A DNA stretch of 64,000 nt. It comes from Littorina saxatilis (taxonomy: Eukaryota; Mollusca; Gastropoda; Littorinimorpha; Littorinidae). Positions 12,540 through 24,310 of the stretch are shown here, piece by piece. The notes below the pieces were generated by a model that saw only the letters and a program-made list of their open reading frames with translations, had not been told where the DNA came from and did no database searches. Both the position numbers and the translations under genes were made by a program. The stretch spans positions 4,908,242-4,972,241 of the forward strand of contig NC_090255.1 in NCBI RefSeq assembly GCF_037325665.1, in the 5' to 3' direction. How positions within the stretch are numbered: position 1 is the stretch's first letter; each line of letters starts with the position of its first letter.

Positions 12540-13560
12540 GCCCCGTGCTTCTGCGCCCACAAAAAATATTCGGGAATAAGAAAAGTTCAAATTTTAGGCA
12601 CCCCACATACAACCCTAATTGTCAGTCAATTACTTTACTGCAATCAACGTTGATTTTAAAGTACCATGTCATTATTATTTTGGAGATAGATTTGAAAAAG
12701 TCCATAATTGCAGACTGCGTATTGGTATGAGTGATTTGAATTTTGATTTATGTCAGCGGCACCTCAAGGAATGCCCCAAATGTGAGTGCGGTTACCCAAG
12801 GGAGACTGCTGAGCACTATTTGTTGCATTGACCCTTGTGTAGAGATGTACGATTATTGTCAATTGATAACTGATTATAAGTTTATTGAAATATTATTGAA
12901 AGGCATCCCGCAATATTCCCGGAATGTCAATCAGACCATATTCATAACTGTACAAGAATTTATTAAGACAACCAGGCATGTTCCGTACATGAGCCTCTAC
13001 ATTTTATTCACTGTAATGTTCATTTGACACTGTCATGAGACAAATGCTGCCTGACCAATTGTTCTTCGTAATTTCTCTCGTGTTTTGTGTCCTTGTTTCG
13101 ACTTATCGATTATGGCCCAATCGTTATGTAATTTAGTGCCATTTTCGCCGATCACAAAATGTATTAACTTTGCGTGTGTGTCTTCTGTGCATTTAATATT
13201 ATTGTGACGTGACCCACTCTTCCAACATTTCTGGCGCTCCAAGTCTTCGTCGTCCTTTTTTCCCCCCTTATGCTGAATTCTGTTCTCTCGTACCCCATTT
13301 CTTTTTGTTTCTTGTTTTTACCCCCACCAAGTTTTGTACTACCACCCCCTCCATTTTTTGATTGCTTGCGCATCAGGTTTGTCTGTTTGTTTTCGTTGTC
13401 TGAAATGAGTAAATGTATCTAGTCCGCCATCATGCTAAACTTTGTTATGTACATACCAGGATGACTTAAAATAAGCATTTATGCTTGAGTTATCTTAAAA
13501 AAACAATGCATTGTTTCTGTCATGATAACAAATTGAATAAAGTTTTGTAAACCAATGGAC
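12540..13560 (+). mobile_element. LINE 3' end (reverse transcriptase C-terminus plus 3' UTR)
   Basis: The frame from 12619 encodes the C-terminal region typical of several LINE clades: RLRIGMSDLNFDL, then a cysteine-histidine cluster with CPKCECG and ETAEHYLLH, followed in the same general path by CRDVRLLSIDN. A frame break follows the histidine cluster. A long AT-rich 3' UTR ends near 13560 with AATAAAGTTTTGTAAACC. It is strongly 5'-truncated and is a fossil of a non-LTR element. Clade not determined. Confidence 0.7.
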
Positions 13561-14246
13561 TGATTATAGTTGACCCTGATATGTGATTACGGGATAGTGT
13601 CACATTAATTTATTTCTACTTTCACTTGTACTTTTGTACTTAAAACAAATCACTGAAATGTAAAAGTTATTATTTTTTCCATTGTGAAGTGTCGTCAGTC
13701 TCCTCAAGGTAATGCAGTCAAACTCAACCAAAAGTTGGAGGGGCTTCTTCATACTTTCAGTGTGTGTGTGTGTGTGATTTCTTTTGACACTATGCACGTT
13801 TGTATATAACCGCCTGTGCACAAAAAGAACATAATCGAATCTTATCATTCATTTTCGCTTAATTGATTGATTGGTATGCATGTTTCTAACAGTGACCGTT
13901 ACCAAAGTGAGTATAGTGCGCTTCCCAAGCATAAAACGGTGCATGACTCTGGATTTGCGTCTGAGATATTGACACATCACTGTGAGAAAAAGCGTTAATG
14001 AAAAAAGAAGACTATTTATTTTCCTTGAGCATTATCTTAAAGTGGTGTGCCAAAAACTTTTAAATTCAAAAATTCAATATTTAACTTTAGGAAAAGCACT
14101 GTAGAGAGAAAACCACGCTTGTGTGTTCAGAATAGTCTCCATGTGGTATCAATATAAATGATTCAAATGTATGGAAGAGAAGCTGTTTCTGCTGGATTAA
14201 TACACACACACAATTGTGCACTCACACATAAGCACGCATGCATGCT

Positions 14247-14316
<70 letters not shown>

Positions 14317-14639
14317 CAACAAATTCATTATGACAAAACCAAATACGAAGTCCTATTTCACAAATTTTATATCTTCTCCTTTTCACCATATACAAATACA
14401 GTCACGGAGTACATTTATAAGGCCAAATTATTAAGAAATATTATTTTCTGTGCTTGAATTACCCAGTGTGTAGCATGATCACCACGAAGGTACAATTCAC
14501 AGAAGTTGAGTAATCACTTTACAAAACCCATACCAGTACCACATTGTTATGTTAAATCCTATTTATATTAACCCACACAAATAGAAGAAGATAGCTTTGT
14601 GAAGACTTTCATTTTCCAACCAAATGCTGTTCAAAGATT
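13561..14639. other. No gene recognised; contains a (CA)n block
   Basis: Non-coding sequence with a short GT run at 13761 and a (CA)n microsatellite at about 14246-14312. I see nothing else to name. Confidence 0.5.
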
Positions 14640-14705
14640 ATTCTTTCTTTCTATATTTGGTGTTTAACGTCGTTTTCAACCGTTCAAGGTTATATCGCGA
14701 CGGGG

Positions 14706-14736
<31 letters not shown>

Positions 14737-14885
14737 GGATGGGATAGAGCCACTTGTTAATTGTTTCTTGTTCACAAAAGCACTAATCAAAAAATTGCTC
14801 CAGGGGCTTGCAACGTAGTACAATATACTACCTTACTGGGAGAATGCAAGTTTCCAGTACAAAGGACTTTAACATTTCTTACATA
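14640..14885 (-). mobile_element. SINE-like repeat E, 5'-truncated
   Basis: It matches the 3' half of the repeat at 16166-16508 and carries a long G run (14711-14738) in place of a short one. It stops abruptly at 14885, where SINE B starts, so either the SINE displaced the rest or the copy was already truncated. Confidence 0.7.
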
Positions 14886-14886
14886 C

Positions 14887-15394
14887 CAATCAATATGAGG
14901 CTTATATTGCGCGTATTCTGTGGGTACAGTTCTAAGCTCGGGGATTTTATTTTAATTTTATTTTATGCAATTTATATCGCGCACATATTCAAGGCACAGG
15001 GATATATTTATGCCGTGTGAGATGTAATATTGTTTTACACAATACATCACGCATTCACATCGGCCAGCAGATCGCAGCCATTTCGGCGCATATCCTGCTT
15101 TTCACGGCCTATTATTCCAAGTCACACGGGTATTTTGGTGGACATTTTTATGAAAATTTATCTATGCCTATACAATTTTGCCAGGAAAGACCCTTTTGTC
15201 AATCGTGGGATCTTTAACGTGCACACCCCAATGTAGTGTACACGAAGGGACCTCGGTTTTTCGTCTCATCCGAAAGACTTGAACCCACCACCTAGGTTAG
15301 GAAAGGGGGCAGAAAATTGCTAACGCCCTGACCCAGGGTCGAACTCGCAACCTCTCGCTTCCGAGCGCAAGTGCGTTACCACTCGGCCACTGAC
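14887..15394 (-). mobile_element. tRNA-derived SINE, family B, second copy
   Basis: Reverse-complement relative of 5646-6155, nearly full length. The tail CAATCAATATGAGG is at the left end and the tRNA-like head (CTCGCAACCTCTCGCTTCCG) at the right end. Differences from the first copy are scattered. Confidence 0.85.
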
Positions 15395-15607
15395 ACGATA
15401 CACCAACACGATATTAGCACTCCAGATTTTTATCTCGCAGTTTTTCTGAAGGACTTTGCATTTGAAAACTATTCTCAGACAAAATATGAGTTTAAACTGC
15501 AAGTACATGTACAGGGAGTCTGAAGGGTTCAAGTCGGATGAGATAGACTACTGTTGTGGCAATCTTCGAATTTGAAAATAATTTTTTTAAAAGAGTAAAA
15601 CTCATAG

Positions 15608-15989
15608 TTCTTCTTCTTCTTCGCTCATGGGCTGAAACTCCCACGTTCACTCACAAATTTGCACGAGTGGATTTTTACGTGTATGACCGTTTTTACCCCA
15701 CCATTCAGGCAGCCATACGCCGCTTTCGGGGGAAGCATGCAGGGTATTTTTGTGTTTCTATAACCCATCAAACTCTGACATGGGTTACAGGATCTTTTCC
15801 GTGCGCACTTGGTCTTGTGATTGCGTGTACACACGAAGGAGGATAAGGCACTAGCAGGTCTGCACATAAGCAATGACCTTGGAGATCAGAAAATTCTCCA
15901 CCTTTAACCTACCAGGCGGCCGCGATTTTGACTCATGACCTTCTGAATAGGAGGCCGATGTCTTATCCACAAGAACACCGAGCCCGTCC
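15608..15989 (-). mobile_element. SINE C body with tRNA-like head 2
   Basis: It ends in a GAA-repeat tail (15608-15625 on the complement). The body contains GGTTATAGAAACACAAAAAT and GCGGCGTATGGCTGCC. The head has GATAAGACATCGGCCTCC and GGTCATGAGTCAAAAT boxes. Flanking direct repeats AAACTCATAG (15598) and AAACTCCTAG (15990) are the target duplication, one mismatch. The body is the same as at 47307 and 57745 but the head is different; 56358 has the same head. Confidence 0.85.
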
Positions 15990-16165
15990 AAACTCCTAGT
16001 AAAAACAACAACTGCAAATCTGGGAGCAAAATGTAAACGGTTACAGTTTCAACTATCCTTCCCCTTTATATCAGCATTTTTGGAAACCTAAACGAAAGAG
16101 TATTCAAGAACAACAGTCACGGATTCAGATTTAAAAAAACAAATGGTAACTATGCTTTTTGGAAA

Positions 16166-16508
16166 TTCTTTCTTTAATTGGTGTTTAACGAAGGTTATAT
16201 CGCGACAGGGAAAGGGGGGGAGATGGGATAGAGCCACTTGTTAATTGTTTCTTGTTCACAAAAGCACTAATAAAAAAAATGCTCCAGGGGCTTGCAACGT
16301 AGTACAATATACTACCTTACTGGGAGAATGCAAGTTTCCAGTACAAAGGACTTAACATTTCTTCCATACTGCTTGACTAAAATCTGTACAAACATTGACT
16401 ATATAAGAAACACTTAACAAGGGTAAAAGGAGAAACAGAATCCGTTAGTCGCCTCTTACGACATGCTGGGGAGCATCGGGTAAATTCTTCCCCCTAACCC
16501 GCGGGGGG
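16166..16508 (-). mobile_element. SINE-like repeat E, most complete copy
   Basis: On the minus strand it runs from CCCCGCGGGTTAGGGG through GTCGTAAGAGGCGACTAA to GCGATATAACCTTCGTTAA and an AAAGAAAGAA tail. It is used here as the reference for the other two copies. Confidence 0.75.
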
Positions 16509-17390
16509 TCTTTTTGGAAATGCGCTTCAGACAAATGCCTTTATGTTACTCACAGCAAAATGCAAGAATAATTGGGGACCATATGGGATGGGGCAAATTG
16601 GGAGGGAGCAATTCGGGACACCACCATAAATATCTACCAAATATTTACAAATAGCTATCTTAGTACATGCATAACATGCTGTACCAATACACAATTTCTT
16701 TAAATAACTATGTAAGGATTATTGGCAGTCTCCCGGAGCATGTTTCACGCTATCCTGCGATCAGGACAAGCGACTGACTGTGATGTGTATGCTGTGCGGC
16801 GTGCGCTACATAAGAAACCTTTTTTTAAATTTGTATTAAATATAATCACCTGAGCCACGAATGGCTAGCTGACAGCGGCTATCTTTTACACAACAAATTC
16901 TGAACTGTGATGAACTCGTGACCGCTGATTTTTAAAGGCAAGGGGTATCATATTGTGCGCATGGCATACACATCCAAGTTGGTCGTTTGTCCCGATTGTG
17001 GGATACAGCCCGTCAGAGGCGTAGAGCGTGCTCGAGATGTTTTGAAAAACCTGACTGCAGTACAGGGATTTTTACACCTCCGGACTGCTGATAATCCTAA
17101 CAGAATTATTTTCCAAAACCGTCTATTGCCTTGAAAGCAAACCTGGAATTTCTGATGCGAGTTGCCAGAAAGAAAGTTCACTAACAAGATCCAGGCCAAC
17201 ACCACCCCCCCCCCCCCCCCATCCCCCTAAATAACACTAAGGAGTGAGGTGAGCTTAAATAACTAATTAATTAATCAATCAATAAATTCTCTGCTGAAAT
17301 CCCCAACTTCGCGCATCGAAGCTATGAAAAACAGGACACTGCCACGTTTCCATTCAGCTAAACGCCACACCATTTTCAAGAGGGGATGTC
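16509..17390. other. Downstream flank and probable 3' UTR of the minus-strand gene
   Basis: Between SINE E and the stop codon at 17391 there is no repeat I recognise. A plus-strand ORF of 57 codons (from 16960, starting MAYTSKLVVCPDCG) is the only coding-like item. No AATAAA on the minus strand is evident, so the transcript end is unknown. A C run lies at 17205-17220. Confidence 0.45.
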
Positions 17391-17443
17391 TCAGGAAGAA
17401 AGATGTGACGCTCCCGATTCATATGTTTCAGAAGACAGCCCAC
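17391..17443 (-). CDS. Unrecognised gene, last coding exon
   Basis: A strong polypyrimidine acceptor (TTCTTTTTCTCAG) leads into a short exon ending LSS and TGA when read in the phase set by exon 3. Confidence 0.5.
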
Positions 17444-20400
17444 CTGAGAAAAAGAAGAACACAATATAGAAATAATAACAACCTGTCAACCACAAATACA
17501 TTAAAGTTTTTCAAACAGTTCACTAATCCGACAAACTCATGCTCGTTTCTGGTGCATTTGATAAAGCCAATTACGGGTAGATGCTAGACAACAGCAAAAC
17601 CACCACCACATAACAACACAAGATTGTTTATGGTTGTTTACAGTCTCTTGAACACAGGAGTCAATCGAGACCATATATATAACAAGAAGCATAAACAGGG
17701 TTCCTGCAGGGCAGAGCTGATACAATTCAAGGAGTTTTCAAGGACATTTCCAGGACCAAATAAATGCTTTTCAAGGACATGATTTTCCCCAATTTAATGC
17801 AAAGCACCAAGCTTACCTTCAGGAAGGGAAGCAACTACAGGTGACTAGTAATAGTTAGTTCGTCTGCTTTAATTTGTTTTCACTCGATCTTTTATTCTCC
17901 CAAAATGTGTGTACTGTATTTGACGAAAAAAAAGGGGGTTGCATTTTTTTTTAAATAAGACAAGCTGCTGACGAAATGTATAGGCAACAATTTGGAAAAA
18001 TCAAGTACTTTTCAATGACTATTTAACAAAACTCTATTTTCAAGCACTTTTCAAGGCCTGGAAAAGGTTTTCCAATTTTCAAGGAGTTTTCCAGGGTTCA
18101 AGGACTCTGTACGAACCCTGCATAAAAAAGCACTTCAGTTTGAAACCCAGGTTCAATGTAGTAAATGATATTGCATCAATGTTCCATCCATCCTCAGCAC
18201 TTTCAAAACCAGTTTCTTCTAGGTCATACACACCTTTTCCTCGATTGATCCACAGTACATCAGATCGCTATTGTTCTTTTTATGATTTGCACCAAGGGAA
18301 TGATTAACATTTCTGTCTTAGTCATATGTAACAAGCTTTAAGCAAAAGCATAATATTCTACACATTCACATATTGTAAGGTTGAAGGGGTCTATGTCGAC
18401 CAAAAGAAGGTGTATTCCCCATAGCCATAGGTGTTTTCCCTGTGTACCGGGAATACAGTTGGATTTTCTGTAAAGAAGTATAATATCGTACAATCTTGCG
18501 CCAAGCGCGTGACTGCGGTTAGATAGGAGAATCTATTTAAAATCCTGAATTCGCGTGCGGCATCCAATCAAGCAAAACATGCTTCGACCGTTTATCAAAA
18601 CGGATTTAGTTAAAGAAACATCTGCACCCCCACCCCCAACAGCCTGGTATTATGTTTTCCTCGCTGGTACTCTCGTCCATTGAATCACTTTCACAAGCTT
18701 GAAGTAACTCCATGGCGTCTAACGGAAGTATATTCCAGGCATGAAAACTGAAAAGAAAAAAAAATACTGAAAACAAAATTCGAAGGAGCGTAGCGCCAAG
18801 TTTCGCAGGCGCGTAGCGCCAAGTTTCGCAAAGCGCCAAGACTTCTAGGGAGGTCCGGGGGCATGACCCCCCGAAAAAATTTTTTTCAAGGGTGCAATTT
18901 GGTGCAATCTGGGGCTATCTGAGCCTTAAAATTGGATTCAAACATGGCCCCAAAACTATTTTACTATAACTATGACTAGGAAAAAAAAAAAAAAAAAAAT
19001 AGAAAAATTAAAAAATTAAAAAAAAAAAATTTAAAAAAAAAAGGAAAAATACGGAAAATAAAAAAAATACGGTTTATTTTTTTCAAAAATACGGAAAATA
19101 CGGAAAATACGGAGAATTTTCATGCCTGATATTCCCTGTATATGTACAGGAAATTAACATACAGGGAATACAGCCACTGTTGGTCGACATAGACCCCTTC
19201 TAAAGTGCTGCAGTAGTTACCTTTCCCTCCAAGGACCAAGCTGTTCATCCACTGTAGGGCTGACCGGGGTTCCCCCTTAGCAGAGTGAGTGGCGAATCCT
19301 GGCTGATAAATTTCCTTTCATTTTCCATGAATGAAGAATACCAGCTGGGTTCTTTTATTCATGGACCTGTGTTCTGCAACACACACAAATCAGCCACCAT
19401 CTTGTAAATATATGTAAAAGAAAGCAAGTGGCAATCTGAATAACAGAATACAAAATGATCAATCCACACAATCATACTTCAGCACTGAAAGTCCACAAAA
19501 TGAAGCACTGCTAGTACATGTACTTCTCATAATTTACTGAAACTTTACTCGTCAAAACAACCATTTGTTTTATCAACTTTACTCGCATGTGGCGAGTAGA
19601 TTAACATTTCTACTCACCATTTACATGATTTTTACTCGCCATGGCGAGTAATTGAAAATACTCGCCACTTTCAGGCCTGTACTTGTGCATGAGATGTGTT
19701 TACCATCCATATGCCCAGACCATGCGCTCTTCTGTTGTGCTCAGAACAGTAAAGAGTTGCTTGCTGGGGTGGTTGTTCATAAGTTAACAGTTCACAAGAG
19801 GGCACAAACAAGAGCAAAAACACAGGTGCCTGATTCAAACTCATTCAAATGCAGAACCTTATTTTTGCATGAACAGAGTAAGACATGATTCTTACATAGC
19901 TGACCCTACCCCTGGCAGAAAAGTGCTTGAAATTGTCCATGTGGTCTCTATTGATCAGTACATTTGATGCGTATTTGTGATACATATATACTGATATAGA
20001 GACAAGTAACAAGTGGACATTTCCTCTGACACCTCTACCATTTGTACACCTGCACAAATCTCCTGCCATAGACTACAAAAGGAAAACATACAAATCAAAA
20101 CAAACACAAATTTAACCTAATGTTTACCTTTCAGCAGCAGAAAAGGCTGTGTTTTCTGAGGTGTCTCAGAGTAAAGCCACGGTGTTGGAGATCTATGCAA
20201 AACTAGGCTGTAGGCAAGGTCCAACATCTTTAGCTGCACACACAAAAAGAAGAAGCAAGAAATCACATGACATAGATGACATTCCTCACTAGTACAAAAC
20301 CACAACTACACTAGTCAACTACCAATGTAAGAATCATAGTCCTGCAAGATTACCCTCTTAAAAAGTAAGATTGCTTTCATTCAAACACTACCGTGGGACC

Positions 20401-22833
20401 AAACTCCCCCCCCCCCTCCTTTTTTTGAGTTTTTCCTACATGTGTGTTGATGTTTCCATTAATTCCAAGCCCTGAAACTGTGAACTTGAGATCTTTATGT
20501 ATGCACACAGTCACAGGCTTAATAAGCTATTCAGAAACCAAGCAGAGTCTGCACAACGTCAATTCTGAGAAATAAATCCCCACAACCGGTTTCAAGGCCA
20601 CTATACCGACTGAGCTATTGCTTGCCATGCCAACCTCCACCCCCATTTGGAACATGCACAACTAGTATACCCATACACATGTAATAATACTGCTTGCCTT
20701 CCTCCCCCACCCTCCAAATCAATAAACACTAAATGTATGCAATCAGTAATCTTTTAGTTAGTAGTTGACTACCATCACTACTCTCTCCACACCCACCCAC
20801 CCTCTTGCACACCAGCGACACACCCCCATCGCCCAATCATTTCCATGATTCTCTCTGCCATATAGTTATCCTAAACACTAAGATTATGACACATTTGTTT
20901 TCCAATTAGGAACATAAAAAATTACTGTAAAAAAAATGTACAATCATGCACTCTCTGAGTCTGACAAGAGAGTGTGAGAAAAGTCAAGAAAGCAAGACAT
21001 GTGTGACATAACTAAATCTTCTAATCTATTCCTGAGATTTACTCTTGACAGCTTAAAATGGAACCTCATGCACTTACTGTTCTGAATTGTAGAAATTTCT
21101 TGTAGTTATAGCAGCAAAGGCAGTTTTATTGGGTACCACCAGGTGTCACTCTGTCATCATCTGATCAAGCATTCAAGCAAATGGTTCAGCACTGAAACAG
21201 TAAATAGCAAGAGTGTACAGAAAAATACACAAACTTTCTCATTAATTTGTATCTTCAACTTCACATTATTCATAAATAATGATACCTTACTTTGACTAAG
21301 TTTGAGTAGGATTAACACCATGCAGAGCCAGAAGTTAACTTGAAATAAAATAACTATACGTTACTCAATACTGCACTCAATGAGTCAATTGTCAGCAAAG
21401 GTGATAATCAATGCAAGGTAAAACCAAAGGATGCAACTCAGTCAGCAATTGCAAAAACTACATAATTCTATTTCTAATCAAGCTGTCAGTTTCATTAGCT
21501 ATCAGAATTCAAAACATGTTCTTGTTTTTGTTGTTGCTGTTGTTCATGACTACATTAATGTATCTCAGCATTTCTAGTTTCTACACTATAGCCATTAAAA
21601 AAACCAAAAGAAGTGTCCCAATGTTAAATGAAGCGCTCTTGCAATTAAGTCACAATTGTTTGCAGTTGCTGAGAAAAGCTAATAGTAATAGTCCTTACAG
21701 TAAGTTGAGTAACAAATTATAAACAATTGCTGTTAACACTCATAGTACAAGAGAGCAAACCACTGCAAAACTATAGTCATTTATCAATGTTATGCTTGCC
21801 ATCCACCCCCGACCCCAAACCTCTCCCATATTTTATGTACATCAGACTAGTATTCTTGTTAGTTCATTTCAGCTGTAACAGTGACAACACGTTTGCACAC
21901 TACAGACCTGGAAGTGGAAATGTTAACACATGGAGTGCTAAATTTCAGGATACAATCTGTTTGTTTGTTTGCTTAACGCCCAGTCGACCACGAAGGGCCA
22001 ATCAGGGCGGTGCTGCTTTGACATTTAACGTGCGCCACACACAAGACAGAAGTCGCAGCACAGGCTTCGTGTCTCACCCAGTCACATTATTCTGACACCG
22101 GACCAACCAGTCCTAGCACTAACCCCATAATGCCAGACGCCAGGCGGAGCAGCCACTAGATTGCCAATTTTAAAGTCTTAGGTATGACCCGGCCGGGGTT
22201 CGAACCCACGACCTCCCGATCACGGGGCGGGCGCCTTACCACAAGGCCAACCGTGCCGGTCATACAATCTGTTTCAAAGTACAAACACTGGCAATCGGAG
22301 AGAACAGTGTTACTGTAAGTCTTTACAGTAACATCAAACAGTATCCCCTCTTTTTGGTAGTACAGTGGAACAACACTTTTAATATCCCCTGATTAAAGAC
22401 TCCCTCCCTTTTAAGACCCTGTTTTCTCAGATTTGTCTGTCCACAACCTCTCTATATTTACTCTCATCTCAAGACTTCTTCCTTTCAAGACCTGATTTTT
22501 TCAGATTTGTTTAGGTCCTAAAAGGAAGGGGGGGGGGGGGGGTTCGATCGACTTTACTGGTACCGTGAAACCGAAAGTGACCAAGTCATCAAGGGCACGT
22601 ATATTCCTGCTGCTCTGTTAGCACCGATCATATTTTAGAAACGTTGCACTCTGTCGTCAACACGAATGTAGGAATAAAAATAGTATTACCTTCACCAGCT
22701 GTCTCCATGGAGTCGAAAGACCATCGGCCGGTTTGGCTCGCTTGTGCCATTCCTGGATGAAAATTGAAATGACCCTGGCTGCTCCGTTCTTGGCATCAAT
22801 GGCAGTGCAAAAAAAGCGAATCCCGACTCCCAT
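17391..22833 (-). CDS. Four-exon gene for an unrecognised 126-residue protein
   Basis: Four minus-strand exons join in phase: 22833-22690 (48 codons, donor GTAATA), 20233-20128 (acceptor TGTGCAG, donor GTAAAC), 19298-19221 (acceptor GCCAG, donor GTAACT) and 17443-17391 (acceptor TTTCTCAG, stop TGA). The product begins MGVGIRFFCTAIDAKNG and ends ESGASHLSS. It has a basic segment QEWHKRAKP, no clear signal peptide and no known catalytic motif. The ATG is the first after an in-frame TAG, but the first exon is also preceded by a possible acceptor (CTGCAG at 22867), so further upstream exons are possible. The last exon could be read in another frame (ending GVAFS) if one more exon lies in the 17444-19220 intron. 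I do not recognise the family. The SER/acidic C-terminus may be disordered. Confidence 0.6.
17696..18120. mobile_element. hAT-like MITE with 6-bp target duplication
   Basis: Inverted ends CAGGGTTCCTGCAG and CTGTACGAACCCTG, with CATAAA directly outside each end (17690-17695, 18121-18126). The body is rich in TTTTCAAGGACA phrases. CAGGGTTCGTACAG-type ends are typical of hAT-derived MITEs. It lies in the last intron of the minus-strand gene. Confidence 0.75.
18383..19200. mobile_element. TIR element F, carrying nested element G
   Basis: The ends are 21-bp inverted repeats, GAAGGGGTCTATGTCGACCA at 18383 and its complement ending at 19200. Just inside, GGGAATACAG phrases are also repeated in inverted form. 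Without the nested element (18736-19128) it is about 420 bp. It has no coding capacity and no clear target duplication, so the superfamily is open. Confidence 0.7.
18736..19128. mobile_element. hAT-like MITE G nested in element F
   Basis: Inverted ends CAGGCATGAAAA and TTTTCATGCCTG, with ATATTC outside both ends (6-bp duplication). The body has a repeated GCGTAGCGCCAAGTTTCGCA unit, GGCATGACCCCCCGAAAAA and long A-rich and TACGGAAAA patches. Confidence 0.75.
19221..19298 (-). CDS. Unrecognised gene, coding exon 3
   Basis: Encodes GFATHSAKGEP through SLVLGGK plus one base. Of the two nearby AGs, only the second (GCCAG before GATTCG) keeps the frame from exon 2. The donor lies 20 bp from the end of the transposon at 18383-19200. 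Confidence 0.55.
20128..20233 (-). CDS. Unrecognised gene, coding exon 2
   Basis: Encodes LKMLDLAYSL through FLLLK plus one base. Acceptor TGTGTGCAG and donor AAAGGTAAAC are both close to consensus. Confidence 0.6.
20234..21962. other. Intron of the minus-strand gene, no exon seen
   Basis: AT-rich sequence with no reading frame or splice-bounded segment that I trust, and no repeat match elsewhere in the window. Minor C and GA patches. Confidence 0.45.
21963..22261 (-). mobile_element. tRNA-derived SINE, family A, full copy
   Basis: Minus-strand SINE with tRNA-like head at the right (GTTGGCCTTGTGGTAAGG A box, GGGTTCGAACCCCGGCC B box) and a GTTT-type tail at the left. The target duplication ATACAATCTGTTT lies at 21950-21962 and 22262-22274, a perfect 13 bp. 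It sits in the first intron of the minus-strand gene. Sister copies: 39866-40177 and a 3' fragment at 25219. Confidence 0.9.
22372..22545. mobile_element. TA-flanked foldback repeat
   Basis: It starts CAGTGGAACAAC after TA and has repeated TTTTAAGACCCTG and TTTCTCAGATTTG phrases on both halves. The right end degenerates into a G run, so the final CCACTG is not seen. Confidence 0.65.
22690..22833 (-). CDS. Unrecognised gene, coding exon 1
   Basis: Encodes 48 residues from ATG to QLVK, with phase 0 at the donor. The region upstream (22834-22960) is free of repeats. A start-stop pair ATGTAG lies about 50 bp upstream. Confidence 0.6.
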
Positions 22834-23060
22834 CCAGGATAAGCTGTACGGCACGGCGGCGTCTCTGCAGATGACCACTACATTTGGACGATTTGGACTG
22901 GTCTACACGTGTTGCGACAACAAGCAGAAGAAGATACAGATAAGGTGGCGGGAGTGATGTCCCTTCGCTGCAGTGACTAAAAATACAAAACTATCTCAAA
23001 ATAAAAACACAAGGAACGGATGGGTAGTTAAATTTGTGACAAAAGAAATTAAACGTTCAA
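22834..23060 (-). promoter_or_regulatory. Putative 5' UTR and promoter side of the minus-strand gene
   Basis: Unique, moderately GC-rich sequence between the first ATG and the microsatellite cluster. The minimal upstream ORF ATGTAG at 22884-22879 precedes the ATG by about 45 bp. No TATA box is clear. Confidence 0.3.
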
Positions 23061-23109
23061 ATGACTTACCACCCCCCTCTGCTATGTCAGTTGCGAGTAT
23101 GTCAGTATG

Positions 23110-23113
23110 TGTT

Positions 23114-23158
<45 letters not shown>

Positions 23159-24310
23159 CCGGCAGTGTGCCCGTCAGTGTGTACGGTACGTGTGTGTGTG
23201 TGTCAGTGTCATTGCCGGTGTGTGTGTTTACGTGTGTGTGTCACAGTGTGTGTGTGCGTGCGTGTGTGTGTGTGTGCCGGTGTGGATGTGTGTGTGTGTA
23301 TTGTGTGTGTGTGTGTGCGTTCGTCAAGTTGTGTGTGTCAGTGTGTGTGTCAGTGTCGATCAGTGTGTGTGTGTTCTAGGCCAGGGGGGATTCCCAAGGT
23401 TCCTGGGTTCCGGAAGCCCACCCACCCCCCTTACTGACTCCACAAATGTACCTTTTGCCTTTTTCTTTCTGCGAATGTATGTATTCATTTGCTAATTTGT
23501 TCGTTTGTTTGTTCGTTCGTCAGTTTGTTCGTTCGTCAGTTCGTTCGTTCGTTTGTTCGTTCGTTTGTTCGTTCGTTCGTTCGTTCGTTCGTTCGACAGT
23601 TCGTCCGACAGTCCTTCAGTACGTCCGTCAGTCCGTCCGTCCGTCGGTCCGTCAGTCAATCCGTTCTTCAAGTTCAGTCCGTATCAATAAATTCCTCTTG
23701 TGCAGGGCCCAATACAGGGGAGAGGGGGGGGGGGGGGGAATTCCTGTTGGTGGGACAACCCCCCCCCCCCACCCAGGCCTAACTGTGGACCTCCTCCAAA
23801 CGTTTGACAAATGCCCTGAAAATGGGCCAGATTGCACACAATTATTGTTTATTGTTTGCTTGTTTATTTGTTTGTTTGTTTGTTTGTTTGTTTGCTCGTT
23901 CGTTCGTTCGTTCGTTCGTTCATTCGTGGGTTGGTTCGTTCGCTCTTTCGTTCCGACCTTCGTTATTTCCTTCGTTTATTCGTTCCTTCGTCCTTTTAGT
24001 CCGTCCGTATGTCCGTCCATACGGTCCGTCCGACAGTCTGTCTGTCAGTCCATCAGTCCGTCCGTCAGTCCGTCCGTCCTTCAGTCTGTATCCGAATAGA
24101 TTCCTCTTGTGCAGAGGGTTGAAGGAATACCCTGCAGGACCGGATCAGGAGGGGTTACCCGTAACGCCACCCCCCCCCCTCCCGCCGCCCCCCCCCCCCT
24201 CCCCCCGTCCCTCCGTCCGTCCATCGATCGGTCCGTCCCTCAATCTGCCCGTCGGTCCGTCCGTCAGTCCGTCCGTCAGTCTGCCCGTCCGTCCGTCCGT
24301 TCTGGTTCGT
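23110..24310. repeat. Microsatellite cluster: GT block, then (TTCG/TCCG)n blocks
   Basis: GT-rich at 23110-23380, then long runs of GTTCGTTC and GTCCGTCC repeats at 23490-23670 and 23860-24310, with G and C runs between. The segment TCAATAAATTCCTCTTGTGCAG at 23687 recurs near 24090 and in inverse form near 24605, so the cluster may lie inside an old inverted-repeat element. Apparent long ORFs here are repeat artefacts. Confidence 0.85.

Noticed and set aside
16700-17330. Minus-strand 85-codon frame as an extra exon of the unrecognised gene
   Set aside because: It lies beyond the in-phase stop at 17391 and lacks a convincing acceptor.
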